Notes under the pieces: model-generated
What the model was told of the DNA's origin: nothing
What the model saw: only the letters and a program-made list of their open reading frames with translations
The model's database searches: none
In this document: one piece after another, positions 26,299-35,013 of the stretch
Position numbering within the stretch: the stretch's first letter is position 1
How the letters are laid out: each line of letters begins with the position of its first letter
Assembly: GCF_001465795.2 (NCBI RefSeq)
Contig: NZ_CP013659.2
Coordinates: 2,126,501 to 2,190,500, forward strand
DNA from: Planococcus rifietoensis
Lineage (GTDB): Bacteria > Bacillota > Bacilli > Bacillales_A > Planococcaceae
Reading direction: 5' to 3'
Length of the DNA stretch: 64,000 nucleotides
Made by a program: the position numbers and the translations under genes

Positions 26299-26330
26299 TA
26301 AGCTTCGGAAGATACGATTTCTAACCTTTC

Positions 26331-26747
26331 TTATTGCCCGTATTGTTGGATAGCGATGGTGACTTTATAGCTTGCGAACTCGCTGATGTCATTCAGGAAC
26401 TCATCCAGTTTCTGATGCGTCGGGAAATGGCATTCGATTAAATAGCAGCCTTCGCCGCTCGTCTTGAAATAACGGCTGACGGTTTCTGTCCGGCTGTCCA
26501 AGTCGTCGAGAAACTTCTGGTGGCGGGGTTCGTGCATGATGGCCGTGACAAAAGCGTGCACAGGATAGCCAAGTTTTTCTTTTGGCACACGGATCGTATA
26601 GCCATCGATAATTCCTGCTTCCTCCAATTTCAAGACGCGCGCAGCGGTCGCCTGACCGGTCAAATGTACTTTTTCGCCAAGCTCCTTCATCGTCATGCGG
26701 CCATTCTGGGAAAGTTCACGCAAGATAAGTTGATCTGTCGAATCCAT
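26331..26747 (-). CDS. Lrp/AsnC-family regulator
   Basis: This 138-residue protein has an N-terminal winged helix (TDQLILRELSQNGRMTMKELGEKVHLTGQATAARVLKLEEAGII) and a C-terminal RAM-type sensor domain (GYPVHAFVTAIM, GEGCYLIECHF). Such proteins respond to amino acids or related metabolites. I use the ATG at 26745-26747, with AAAGGA 12 nt upstream. The ATG at 26768 would add seven residues but has no ribosome site. It is divergent from the MBL-fold gene 120 nt away, a possible target. Confidence 0.87.
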   Translation of the reverse strand: MDSTDQLILRELSQNGRMTMKELGEKVHLTGQATAARVLKLEEAGIIDGYTIRVPKEKLGYPVHAFVTAIMHEPRHQKFLDDLDSRTETVSRYFKTSGEGCYLIECHFPTHQKLDEFLNDISEFASYKVTIAIQQYGQ

Positions 26748-26867
26748 TGCCAGGTCAATTCCTTTCATTAATCAAGTGAAAACGCCAAAAGACCTTCACG
26801 AGGCCATCGTCTCTATAGTGAATTTCAGTATATACTAGGGTCACACCTCATGAAAGGAGTTCGAATC

Positions 26868-27629
26868 ATGAAAATCGAACAAATCCGCAACGCTACTTTA
26901 CGCATCCAATACGCAGGCAAGCATTTCCTCGTCGACCCGTTTCTCGGCGACAAAGGAAGCTACCCGCCATTCCCGAATTCCGCACGCCAAGATCAAAACA
27001 ATCCTTTGTCGGAATTACCGGTTTCAAAAGAACAGCTCGTCGAAGGCATCGATGCGCTAATCATCACCCATCTTCATATGGACCATTACGATGAAGCGGC
27101 CAAAGAATTCTTGCCAAAACACTTGCCGCTCTTTAGCCAAAACGAGGAAGACGCACAAGTACTCCGCAACGACGGCTTCACGAATGTCAATGTCCTCGGT
27201 GAAGATACGAGCTACGAAGGCATTTCCCTAATCAAGACGCAAGGCGAACACGGGCGCGGCGAAATCCTGAAAATGGCAGGACTAGTGTGCGGCGTTGTCT
27301 TTAAACACGAAGACGAAAAAACGCTTTATGTCGCAGGCGACACCGTTTGGTATGCGGGCGTCCAACAAGAAATTGACGCTCACCAGCCGGAAGTCATTGT
27401 CCTGAACGCAGGCGACAACCAGTTCCTAGAAGGCGGCTCGCTTGTCATGGGCAAGGAAGACGTCCTACAAACGCACCAAGCAGCACCGCAAGCGACATTG
27501 ATCGCGAGCCATATGGAAGCCGTCAACCACTGGACCTTATCGCGCGAAGAGCTAAAAGCTTTTGCAGCCGAGCAAGGATTCTCTGATAAATTGCATGTTC
27601 CACAAGACGGCGAAGCATTCGAATTTTAA
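26868..27629 (+). CDS. Metallo-beta-lactamase-fold hydrolase (UlaG/UPF0173-like)
   Basis: This 253-residue MBL-fold protein has the metal motif THLHMDHYD (HxHxDH), further ligands in GEHGRGE and AGDTVWY, and ASHMEAVNHW at the end. It is a cytoplasmic hydrolase of the UlaG/YcjW-like type with unknown substrate. The ATG at 26868 has AAAGGAG 8 nt upstream; an in-frame start at 26850 overlaps that site. It is a single-gene unit with a terminator at 27640-27667. Confidence 0.87.
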   Translation: MKIEQIRNATLRIQYAGKHFLVDPFLGDKGSYPPFPNSARQDQNNPLSELPVSKEQLVEGIDALIITHLHMDHYDEAAKEFLPKHLPLFSQNEEDAQVLRNDGFTNVNVLGEDTSYEGISLIKTQGEHGRGEILKMAGLVCGVVFKHEDEKTLYVAGDTVWYAGVQQEIDAHQPEVIVLNAGDNQFLEGGSLVMGKEDVLQTHQAAPQATLIASHMEAVNHWTLSREELKAFAAEQGFSDKLHVPQDGEAFEF

Positions 27630-27639
27630 TCGTCAAAAA

Positions 27640-27667
27640 GCCAGGAATCTGAATTCCTGGCTTTTTT
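27640..27667 (+). terminator. Terminator of the MBL-fold gene
   Basis: GCCAGGAAT-CTG-AATTCCTGGC forms a strong stem followed by TTTTTT. Confidence 0.9.
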
Positions 27668-27678
27668 CTATGCAAGAA

Positions 27679-27960
27679 TTAGACAATCGACGCCGCACGT
27701 TTTTCCTTGCCGCAGCGCTTGCAGCGATACCAACGCATAGCGGGAACTTCTTCAACCCGCTCCTGGCGCTCAAAATCATGAAACCCGATCCGGCACAGCC
27801 AATGCTTCTCGCCGTTCCCCGCAAACTGCGCAATGGCCAACATCACCAACCCGCCGACAATGAAATAAACCGCAAATCCCTCCAAAGGCGCCAGCAGCTC
27901 AGCATCCGCAAACAACAAGATGATTCCCATCAAAATAATAAAACCTGCTAAAGTCTTCAT
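27679..27960 (-). CDS. Small membrane protein with C-terminal zinc-ribbon-like end
   Basis: This 93-residue protein has two membrane segments (about 4-20 and 28-47) and a cytoplasmic tail carrying CRIGFHDFE and, 20 residues later, RCKRCGKEK. The three Cys and the His look like a degenerate zinc ribbon. ATG is preceded by GAGGAAATGGGGA. The function is unknown. It converges on the MBL-fold gene, sharing the terminator region. Confidence 0.75.
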   Translation of the reverse strand: MKTLAGFIILMGIILLFADAELLAPLEGFAVYFIVGGLVMLAIAQFAGNGEKHWLCRIGFHDFERQERVEEVPAMRWYRCKRCGKEKRAASIV

Positions 27961-28056
27961 AAGTTCCCCATTTCCTCATTGTTTTTTAGTATAATGTCCA
28001 CTGCTTTATATGTATTTGCAGAGAGGAATTTCTAATTGCATATTTGGCAACAGAGA

Positions 28057-28175
28057 TGGAGCGGATGGCGGTGACGCCTGGGGGACTGAGTGGGACTGGC
28101 GAGACAAATGTGACGCGCTTTTTGCGGCACATTGGCTCGACGCCCCCCCCCCCCCGGCAAGCATCCGCCAGGAGC
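28057..28175 (+). repeat. Intergenic structured repeat, type C copy 2, with 13-C run
   Basis: It shows GGTGACGCCTGGGGGAC, GGCGAGACAAATGTG, a hairpin across CGCGCTTTTTGCG and CGGCAAGC, matching the minus-strand copy at 18806-18944. An uninterrupted run of 13 C (28143-28155) replaces the ACCCGCCCCA of the other copy. Length variation or sequencing error at this run is likely. The gap 27961-28280 holds no gene. Confidence 0.75.
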
Positions 28176-28280
28176 GTAATCTCCGTATAAAAAATCCCTA
28201 TTTACATTTACAACGTGCTGTGCGTTCTAAAATTGAATCTTCAATACTGATATGTATTTCACTTCCCTTTATTCCAATAC

Positions 28281-28309
28281 AAAAACCCCTTCTCAAAAAA
28301 GAGAAAGGG
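28281..28309 (-). terminator. Terminator of the flavodoxin-fold gene
   Basis: On the minus strand CCCTTTCTC pairs with GAGAAGGGG and is followed by UUUUU. Confidence 0.85.
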
Positions 28310-28316
28310 CTGTGTT

Positions 28317-28934
28317 TTACAATGTATTGCCTTCTGCTGGAATCGGATTCTCTTTCAGCATATTCGCTAAGTGGTAAGTATTATACGCTAAACGCTGAAT
28401 CGCCGATTTGGAGAAGTCGTTGCCATGCCCTGCTTCCAAATACGACGGCCCTGGACCGGCTTCCCCGACCCAATACGCATCCACATTCGGCGGGATGACA
28501 AAGCCGATATGCGACAAGCCGTATAACAGAGATGCCGCCGCATGCTTCGCGCCATCTTCATTGCCGGTGATAGCTGCTGCACCGACTTTATTATAGAAAA
28601 TCGCCTGGCCTTTATCGTTGGTCACGCTGCTCGACCCATATAAGCGTTCGATGGCTTGTGTCGCAAGCGAACTCTTTTCGCCAAGCCATAGCGGTGTCCC
28701 GACAATCAAGATATCGGCAGCTTTGACTTTCTCCAATATCTCCGGCCATTCGTCGCCGTCTTCCATATCTTCCTCCACGCCGTAAGCGATGTAATAATCC
28801 GCCAACCGGATGATTTCCGATTCGACACCGAGTTTTTTGTAATGGGTTTGAACGTCTTTCATGAACCCTTCAGTATTGGATTCTTCTTCTGAACTCTTCA
28901 ATGAACAATTAAGGAATATTGCTTTCAAAGCCAT
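28317..28934 (-). CDS. Flavodoxin-fold NAD(P)H-dependent oxidoreductase
   Basis: This 205-residue protein has the FMN-reductase/flavodoxin-like fold: FLNCSLK at the phosphate loop, ADILIVGTPLWLGEKSS (about 72-88), and VGAAAITGNEDGAKHAA (about 117-133). These enzymes carry FMN and reduce quinones, azo dyes or other acceptors with NAD(P)H. AAAGGG lies 9 nt before ATG. It stands alone with a terminator. Confidence 0.85.
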   Translation of the reverse strand: MALKAIFLNCSLKSSEEESNTEGFMKDVQTHYKKLGVESEIIRLADYYIAYGVEEDMEDGDEWPEILEKVKAADILIVGTPLWLGEKSSLATQAIERLYGSSSVTNDKGQAIFYNKVGAAAITGNEDGAKHAAASLLYGLSHIGFVIPPNVDAYWVGEAGPGPSYLEAGHGNDFSKSAIQRLAYNTYHLANMLKENPIPAEGNTL

Positions 28935-28997
28935 GCAGGCACGCCCTTTCGTTTTCCGTCTCCCTCTAGCTTTCCCTGAAACGGCACGAAAAAAACA

Positions 28998-30188
28998 TTA
29001 GTTTAAATCTTCGAATTCACGTGCAATGCGTTCCATCGCTTCTTTGATCAGCGGGCGCGGCGACGGGATGCAGATGCGCTGGAATCCTGCACCTTCAGGA
29101 CCGAACATCGTGCCGTCTTCCAAAATGACGTTCGCTTTGTTATAGATGCGGTCATGGATTTCCTTATCGTCAATTCCGTAGCCGCGGAAATCGAGCCACA
29201 TGACGTAAGTGCCTTCCGGAATGCGTACTTTCACTTTCGGCATATGTTCTGCCAGGAATTCCTGCATCCATTCGAGCGTGCCGTCAAGGTATTCATTCAC
29301 TTGGCTGAGCCAGTCGTCGCCTTCTGTATAGGCAGCGATCAGTGCCGCGACCGTGAACGGCGTCGGCAACTGCATGCCGAGTTCCACAGTGAATTTCTCG
29401 CGCAAGTCTTCGTTTTCAATGATGACGTTTGTGCAATGCAGCCCTGCCACATTGAAGGTTTTATTGATGGCCGTGCACGTGATGATGTGGTCGGTCTCAT
29501 CCGCCGCCAAAACCATCGGCGTGAAGGTTTGGTCATTGCGCACCAAGTCGCCGTGGATTTCATCGGCGATGATCGTCACATTGTGGCGCTTGCAGATATC
29601 CGCCAATTTCTTTGACTCTTCCGGCGTGAATACGCGCCCTGTCGGATTGTGGGGATGGCAATGGATGAACAATTTCGTATCTTCATCTTTTGCAAGTTCC
29701 TCGAATTCTTCGAAGTTGATCGAGTAACGGCCATCTTCATCCATGACGAGTGCGTTGTTTTTCACGACGCGCCCGTTGCCTTCTACAGCGGATGTAAACG
29801 GCGGATACACCGGACGCTGGATGATGACGCCATCGCCTGGTTCAGTCAAGGCTTTGACAGCGATATTCAAAGCGTGCACCGTTCCCGGGCTGAAGACGAT
29901 CTGTTCTTTGTCGATTGCCCAGTCGTAGCGCTTATGAAAATATTTTTGGATCGCCTCGAAATACGCATCCGGTAAAATTGTGTAACCGAAAATACGGTGG
30001 TCAACCGTTTTATGGAGCGCATCGACGATCGGCTGCGCGACCGGAAGATCCATATCCGCCGTGAACAACGGAATCGTGTCTTCATCGTAGCGATCGGTGA
30101 TGCCGAATTGCTTGATCAGTTCCGCACCGTCCCATTTCAGTGAATAGGTATTGCGGCGTTCAATTGTTTCGTCAAAATTATAGTTCAT
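28998..30188 (-). CDS. patB: MalY/PatB-type PLP aminotransferase or C-S lyase
   Basis: This 396-residue fold-type-I PLP enzyme begins MNYNFDETIERRNTYSLKWDG, typical of PatB/MalY cystathionine beta-lyases. HPHNPTGR (about 200) binds the phosphate region, IIADEIHGDLV supplies the Asp, and the Schiff-base Lys is in TAINKTFNVAGL. The usual activity is beta-elimination of cystathionine or cysteine S-conjugates. The ATG at 30186-30188 has AAAGGGAG 7 nt upstream; an in-frame start at 30221 overlaps it. No operon partner is evident. Confidence 0.87.
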   Translation of the reverse strand: MNYNFDETIERRNTYSLKWDGAELIKQFGITDRYDEDTIPLFTADMDLPVAQPIVDALHKTVDHRIFGYTILPDAYFEAIQKYFHKRYDWAIDKEQIVFSPGTVHALNIAVKALTEPGDGVIIQRPVYPPFTSAVEGNGRVVKNNALVMDEDGRYSINFEEFEELAKDEDTKLFIHCHPHNPTGRVFTPEESKKLADICKRHNVTIIADEIHGDLVRNDQTFTPMVLAADETDHIITCTAINKTFNVAGLHCTNVIIENEDLREKFTVELGMQLPTPFTVAALIAAYTEGDDWLSQVNEYLDGTLEWMQEFLAEHMPKVKVRIPEGTYVMWLDFRGYGIDDKEIHDRIYNKANVILEDGTMFGPEGAGFQRICIPSPRPLIKEAMERIAREFEDLN

Positions 30189-30269
30189 GCAAAAACTCCC
30201 TTTCTCGAATGGATTCAACACATCTAGTGTACCGCTCCTATCCAGTGAGTTGGTGAATTTTGCTTATGG

Positions 30270-32234
30270 TCAGCGCTCGAACTTCTTGAGCAAGTCGCCG
30301 CGCAGAACGTCATCCGAGATTTGCAGTTCTTTCGAGCCTTCCTTGAACGGCTCTTCGCAGGCTTCAACGCCCATCGCTTCGCCGGTCATGCGCCAGAAGC
30401 AGCTGCCGTTGTCGTAAATCCCATCAGATGATGCGATAAAGCTTAATTCGCTCGTAATAAAGGAGCCATCGCGGAATGTCGCCCGCCCGCCTTCTGCATC
30501 CCACATATTGCGGCCGATGAAATGGTGCTGAGCCGGGTCGCCGCCGAGCACGTCCACCAAGGTAGGTGCGAGGTCAAGCTGGCTCGCCACTTGGCTGAAG
30601 GTTTTCGGCTCCGCTCCTGGTATGTGGAGAATAAGCGGCACGTTTTTGTTTGTTTCAAAATAATTCAGTGGATCTTCCGCTTCGGTGAACTCCACGAATG
30701 CTTTCGTATTCGCCGTCATTCCCGTGCTATGATCGCCGTAAATGACCAGCATCGTGTCATCAAGCATGCCTTTTTGTTCGAGACCATCGACGAATTTGCC
30801 GATTGCCTGGTCGACATAATGGATCGACTGTAAATAATTCTTGAAATGGCGATCTTGATAGCCGTCATAGCCTTCCGTATTGAGCAGCTGCAACTCCTCC
30901 GGCATCTCAAACGGATGATGGCTCGTCAGTGTCACGATATGGGAGTAGAACGGTTCTGTGAATGTTGCCATTTCTTCAAGCGATTGATCGAGCATCGCTT
31001 CGTCGTTGATCGCCCAGCCGATCACTTCCGCTTCCTCGAAATCATCATCGGAATAAAACGTGTCGATGCCAAGCTGCGGATAGATGATGTAGCGGTTCCA
31101 GAAACTCGCTTTATATGGATGGAACACATTGGTCCCATAGCCTTGCTCTTTTAAAATGGAAGGCAGCGCATCATACGTGTTTTCTGCATACAGCATGTAC
31201 GCAGAACCTTCTGCTGTTGGGTACAAAGACGTGTTTAACAGGAATTCGGCATCCGAAGTCCGCCCAAGCGCCGTCTGTTCATAAAAGTTCGGGAAATAGA
31301 GATTTTCTTGTGCCAAGCGGTTCAAGTTCGGCGTAATCTCTTCCCCGTTCACTTCACGGTTCAGGACAAAATTCTGCAGCGCTTCCACTTGGAGCACGAT
31401 GACATTCTTTCCTTCTGCCATGCCCGAATAAGGGCCTGGCATGCGCTCGGCATTGCGCCCGTCGAACCAATCCTGCGACTCTGAAATCTCGTCTTCACTA
31501 TACACTTTCCGGTTGATGAAATTATCATCGATATAGCGTGTGATATTGGCGCTATGGAATCCGAGCAAGCCGGTGAAATTATAAACCCGCATATTCGAAA
31601 TCAATTTATTGAACTGCCATGCGCCGCCGTCTTCCATCGATTTATTGAACGGCACCGTCGTCAATTGCCACCCAAGCACGAGCACCAACAGCGCCGTCCC
31701 GACTTTTGCAAAGCCTGATGGTTTCGTGACAGCCGTTTTTTTCCGGCTGATGACTACCCATAGAATCGCCATCAATAACACGTCTGCCATCAATAACGCA
31801 TCACTTAAGCGGAACAAGGCGAAAATGCTTTCGCCGACATCGCCCACTTGGCGCATCTGCATTAACACCGTCACGGAAATGATGTCTTCGAAATAACGGA
31901 AATACAAAGTATCCGCCAAAATGATAAAACTCAACACCAGGTTGGTGATGGCCATCCAAAACAGCCGTTTGCGGCCGTACAAAAGCAATAGCCAAAACGT
32001 CCCGAGCAGGATCGTCCCAATGCTGATCAACAGCACCCCTTCAAAAATCCGGTCACTATCCCCGCCAAACAGCCAAGCCACGAATTCCCCGGCATAAGCG
32101 AACGGTCCGAGTGTCGTAAACAGCGTGCCGCTGACGTTCGAAAAATAATACACTTTTCCAAGCAATAATAAGACAAATAATGCATAATCCCATTGACTGA
32201 GCAAGAATTTCCCAGCCGTCTTTATTTTTTCCAA
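30270..32234 (-). CDS. LTA-synthase-family sulfatase-fold membrane protein
   Basis: It has about five N-terminal membrane segments (to about 190), then an extracellular sulfatase-fold domain with VLQVEALQNF (metal Glu), the nucleophile Thr in LGRTSDAEF, HPYKASFWNR, HIVTLTSHHPF and YGDHSTG. These are the signatures of LtaS-type lipoteichoic acid synthases, which use phosphatidylglycerol to build polyglycerol phosphate. I choose a TTG start at 32232-32234: AAAAGGGCG lies 9-10 nt upstream and the resulting 654 residues match the usual 650. Longer frames to 32264 or 32330 have no ribosome site. Confidence 0.88.
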   Translation of the reverse strand: MEKIKTAGKFLLSQWDYALFVLLLLGKVYYFSNVSGTLFTTLGPFAYAGEFVAWLFGGDSDRIFEGVLLISIGTILLGTFWLLLLYGRKRLFWMAITNLVLSFIILADTLYFRYFEDIISVTVLMQMRQVGDVGESIFALFRLSDALLMADVLLMAILWVVISRKKTAVTKPSGFAKVGTALLVLVLGWQLTTVPFNKSMEDGGAWQFNKLISNMRVYNFTGLLGFHSANITRYIDDNFINRKVYSEDEISESQDWFDGRNAERMPGPYSGMAEGKNVIVLQVEALQNFVLNREVNGEEITPNLNRLAQENLYFPNFYEQTALGRTSDAEFLLNTSLYPTAEGSAYMLYAENTYDALPSILKEQGYGTNVFHPYKASFWNRYIIYPQLGIDTFYSDDDFEEAEVIGWAINDEAMLDQSLEEMATFTEPFYSHIVTLTSHHPFEMPEELQLLNTEGYDGYQDRHFKNYLQSIHYVDQAIGKFVDGLEQKGMLDDTMLVIYGDHSTGMTANTKAFVEFTEAEDPLNYFETNKNVPLILHIPGAEPKTFSQVASQLDLAPTLVDVLGGDPAQHHFIGRNMWDAEGGRATFRDGSFITSELSFIASSDGIYDNGSCFWRMTGEAMGVEACEEPFKEGSKELQISDDVLRGDLLKKFER

Positions 32235-32417
32235 TAAAAAAACGCCCTTTTCTCTTTTTCTCATAATATTACCATACTCGAGTTTTATTTTTTCCATTAT
32301 TTGAATATTTCTTTGTTTTTCATCACACAAGTTCTTTTATACCGAATGCACGCATATCCTCCTTTTGAAACGGGTAAAGGTTTTTATAGCTCATTCTAAT
32401 TAAAAAGGAGGGATTCC

Positions 32418-32819
32418 GTGAAACATCTTATTGCACTCGCTATCAAATTTGTCATTATCACGCTTGTCTTGCTCGTTATCCTTACGTGGGCATTTGATGT
32501 CAGCTTTATGAATACCTTGATGATCAGCCTTGCCTTGACGGCTTTGTCCTACGCGATTGGCGACATTCTCATTTTCCTGAACGCTGGAAAACCAGGCAAC
32601 CAGTCGACACGTAATACGATCGCTACATTCACCGATTTTATCATGGCATTGGCCGTTATCTTGTTGATCGGCTGGCTATTGACCGGCGAATTCGCCGCCA
32701 TGGTCGCGCCCGCACTCACTAGCGCACTCGTATTGTCGGCAGGCGAATGGTTCTTCCACCAATACGTCGACCGCAGCGTGGTTCCTTGGTATAACGAATA
32801 CAAATCAGCCAAAAGCTAA
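32418..32819 (+). CDS. DUF2512 (YndM-like) membrane protein
   Basis: The 133-residue protein has four membrane segments and the DUF2512 pattern: a KHLIALAIKF start, TALSYAIGDI, and EWFFHQY near the end. The function of the family is unknown. The GTG start at 32418 has AAGGAGG 7 nt upstream. It is a single gene with its own terminator. Confidence 0.85.
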   Translation: MKHLIALAIKFVIITLVLLVILTWAFDVSFMNTLMISLALTALSYAIGDILIFLNAGKPGNQSTRNTIATFTDFIMALAVILLIGWLLTGEFAAMVAPALTSALVLSAGEWFFHQYVDRSVVPWYNEYKSAKS

Positions 32820-32831
32820 ACACGTAAAAAT

Positions 32832-32862
32832 GCTATCCCACAGTATAGGGATAGCATTTTTA
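32832..32862 (+). terminator. Terminator of the DUF2512 gene
   Basis: GCTATCCC pairs with GGGATAGC, followed by ATTTTTAT. Confidence 0.87.
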
Positions 32863-32900
32863 TATTTGACTGCACATTCTTCATCTTCATTCAATGAATG

Positions 32901-34034
32901 CTATGCGTTCACTTGGTATTCGGTTTTTTTCTCGATTTCGGCTTTGGTCGAAGCGACCGTTACTTGGTTGCGCCCGGACTTTTTCGAGTGGTAAAGCGCT
33001 CGGTCAGCCTGTTCGATCAATTCATCCAGTGGTTGTTCCGTTTCTGATAGCGCCGCGCCGATGGACACGGTCAACCGCCCTCCCGGCTGTTGATCGGCGC
33101 CGTAGAACGCATAGCTTTCGATGCGTTCACGCAAAGCATCCGCTAGTTCAAACGCCTGCTGTTCAGTCGACACGCCCATAAAGCACAAGATGAATTCTTC
33201 CCCGCCGTAACGGGCGATGACATCTCCCGGCCGTGCCGATTCTTCCATTAATCGGCCGATCGACCGCAGCACGCCGTCTCCCGCCGGATGGCCATGCGTA
33301 TCGTTGTAATTCTTGAAATGATCGACATCCATCATGACGACCGCCATGGGCATGCCGCGATATTTCAATTCGCGCACCTGTTCATGGAAAAACCGGAGAT
33401 TCGGCAAACCCGTCAAGGCGTCGTGCGTTGAATCATGTTCAAGCGCTTTCCAGCGAATGATATTCCGGTGTGTATCATTAAGGATCCAGCCCATCGCCAA
33501 TACGCCGATCGTCCCCATCAAAGCCATGATAAGTGCCATGCTGGCAGTCGCAGGCGTCGATAAAGCCATCCACACCGATTTGATCACTTCAAATACGACA
33601 AAACCGATCATCATCCGCTTAATGCTGATTAGTGCATAAGGCGGCCGGTAATTTTTCCAGTCATGGAACAAGCTGCCGATCAGTACAGGCAGCATAATCC
33701 CTTGTAAAATGCCTTGCAAAACAGTCGGGCCTTCCATCATCACTCTGTAAATCGCTGGAATAATCAAGGCGACAATTCCAGGGAACCAGCCTCCTACAAA
33801 AGCGATAAAATAAAGAGGCGCCTCTCGTAGGTCCACTCGCATGCCTTCATGAAGAAGTGGATTGTACATAATGACAAACGCCAACACACCCACGAGCAAC
33901 CCATTCACTAATGGTGCTGTTCGTGATTTTGCAATGGACGGCAAAATATATTCCCGCGCTTTCAAGCCCAGGTACATCATCGCTATGATCAATGCCATAT
34001 TTTCAAGGAAATAAAAAAAGTACGCCTCCATCAT
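32901..34034 (-). CDS. Diguanylate cyclase with 5TM-LYT-type sensor
   Basis: This 377-residue protein has a five- or six-segment N-terminal membrane module resembling 5TMR-LYT (about 5-195; NGLLVGVLAFVIMYNP, FIAFVGGWFPGIVALIIPAIYR) and a GGDEF domain (about 210-365). The active site reads RYGGEEF, and RPGD sits exactly five residues before it as the c-di-GMP inhibitory site, so product feedback is expected. THDALTGLPN and DVDHFKNYND are intact. The start has GAGGTG close upstream; the second ATG at 34031 is equally possible. It makes c-di-GMP in a window rich in surface genes. Confidence 0.9.
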   Translation of the reverse strand: MMEAYFFYFLENMALIIAMMYLGLKAREYILPSIAKSRTAPLVNGLLVGVLAFVIMYNPLLHEGMRVDLREAPLYFIAFVGGWFPGIVALIIPAIYRVMMEGPTVLQGILQGIMLPVLIGSLFHDWKNYRPPYALISIKRMMIGFVVFEVIKSVWMALSTPATASMALIMALMGTIGVLAMGWILNDTHRNIIRWKALEHDSTHDALTGLPNLRFFHEQVRELKYRGMPMAVVMMDVDHFKNYNDTHGHPAGDGVLRSIGRLMEESARPGDVIARYGGEEFILCFMGVSTEQQAFELADALRERIESYAFYGADQQPGGRLTVSIGAALSETEQPLDELIEQADRALYHSKKSGRNQVTVASTKAEIEKKTEYQVNA

Positions 34035-34143
34035 TACACCTCACTCTAGTCAGTCTCCTAAGTTTAGCAGGAAATGTCATTCGGTATATAGATTTTGGAA
34101 ATAATATATAGGAAAACTGGAATTTTCAACAGCTTAATTGCAT

Positions 34144-34181
34144 AAAAAAAATACCGCAATCGCTCTTTGTAAGCGTTGCGG
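34144..34181 (-). terminator. Terminator of the 76-residue gene
   Basis: On the minus strand CCGCAACGCT pairs with AGCGATTGCGG, then UAUUUUUUUU. Confidence 0.85.
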
Positions 34182-34189
34182 CATCTTCC

Positions 34190-34420
34190 TTACATATCCA
34201 ATAATAATTTCGCCAGACGGTGCGTTTGTTCGTCGAGCTCGTCATGCTTTTTCACAAGATCGCCGAGTTTACCTTTCATCGCGTCGACGTCTTTATCGTC
34301 TTCGAATTGCTCGGTGATATCCACTTGTTCCTGCAATACGTGGATCGTCTGTTTTAAGTTTTCACGATATTCCGTGCTCACCGCAAACTTTTCTTCTTTA
34401 TCTTTCAATTTATCTTTCAT
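34190..34420 (-). CDS. Small coiled, charged protein
   Basis: A 76-residue soluble protein, almost entirely helical and highly charged (DKLKDKEEKFAVSTEY at the start, DAMKGKLGDLVKKHDEL near the end), probably a coiled coil. GGAGGTGG lies 6 nt before the ATG at 34418-34420, and the longer frame to 34537 overlaps the VanZ gene and has no site. No family recognised. Confidence 0.75.
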   Translation of the reverse strand: MKDKLKDKEEKFAVSTEYRENLKQTIHVLQEQVDITEQFEDDKDVDAMKGKLGDLVKKHDELDEQTHRLAKLLLDM

Positions 34421-34500
34421 CTGTATCCACCTCCTGCTTGTTCTATTCCCGTTGTCCGCCATCAAAAACACCGGTTTCACGCAAAACAAAAAAAGGCCGT

Positions 34501-34962
34501 TTACCAACTGGTTTCGGCCTTTTTCTCGTGTTGCCATTTATTTTTTGCGAATAGCCAGTAGCACAACAAGCCTGTCGCTGCTCCGGCACTGTCGATCAAG
34601 ACATCGCGGATTTCGCCGCTGCGTCCGGGAATGAATAATTGGTGGAATTCATCGGACGCTGCGTACAGCGCGCTCAAGGCAAATGCCCACAATAGCGCCC
34701 GCCCAAAGGCCATGCCATTTTTCAACAACGCCCTCACAAACAATAGCCCGAGTACGAGATACGCGAAGAAATGGGCGCTTTTGCGGAACAGCGTATGAAG
34801 CGTTTCGAATTCCACGGGAACGAACCTAACGATGGCTTCAAACACTTGCCGGACGATTTCCGAACTGATGCCGCCGGATACCCCCGCTGGCTGATGCGAT
34901 AAAGTAAATATAAGAACCATCCATAAGACCGGCCAAAGCCAGGCCAGCAATTGCTTTTTCAT
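34501..34962 (-). CDS. VanZ-family membrane protein
   Basis: This 153-residue protein has four membrane segments and the VanZ signature: FRKSAHFFAYLVLGLL, ASDEFHQLFIPGRSGEIRDVLID and AGAATGLL. VanZ proteins contribute to low-level teicoplanin tolerance in enterococci; in most bacteria their role is unknown. AAAGGA lies 9 nt before the ATG at 34960-34962. The start at 34998 lacks a ribosome site. Confidence 0.85.
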   Translation of the reverse strand: MKKQLLAWLWPVLWMVLIFTLSHQPAGVSGGISSEIVRQVFEAIVRFVPVEFETLHTLFRKSAHFFAYLVLGLLFVRALLKNGMAFGRALLWAFALSALYAASDEFHQLFIPGRSGEIRDVLIDSAGAATGLLCYWLFAKNKWQHEKKAETSW

Positions 34963-35013
34963 CCTGCCAAATCCTTTTCTTTCTTGTCGTTCTTCCATTA
35001 TAACCTAGCGCCT

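Noticed and set aside
28143..28155. Phase-variable promoter or coding switch at the poly-C run
   Set aside because: The run is inside a dispersed repeat, not in a gene or in a recognisable promoter spacer.
28010..28498. 162-codon open frame across the poly-C run
   Set aside because: It runs through a repeat, a terminator and the antisense strand of the flavodoxin-fold gene.
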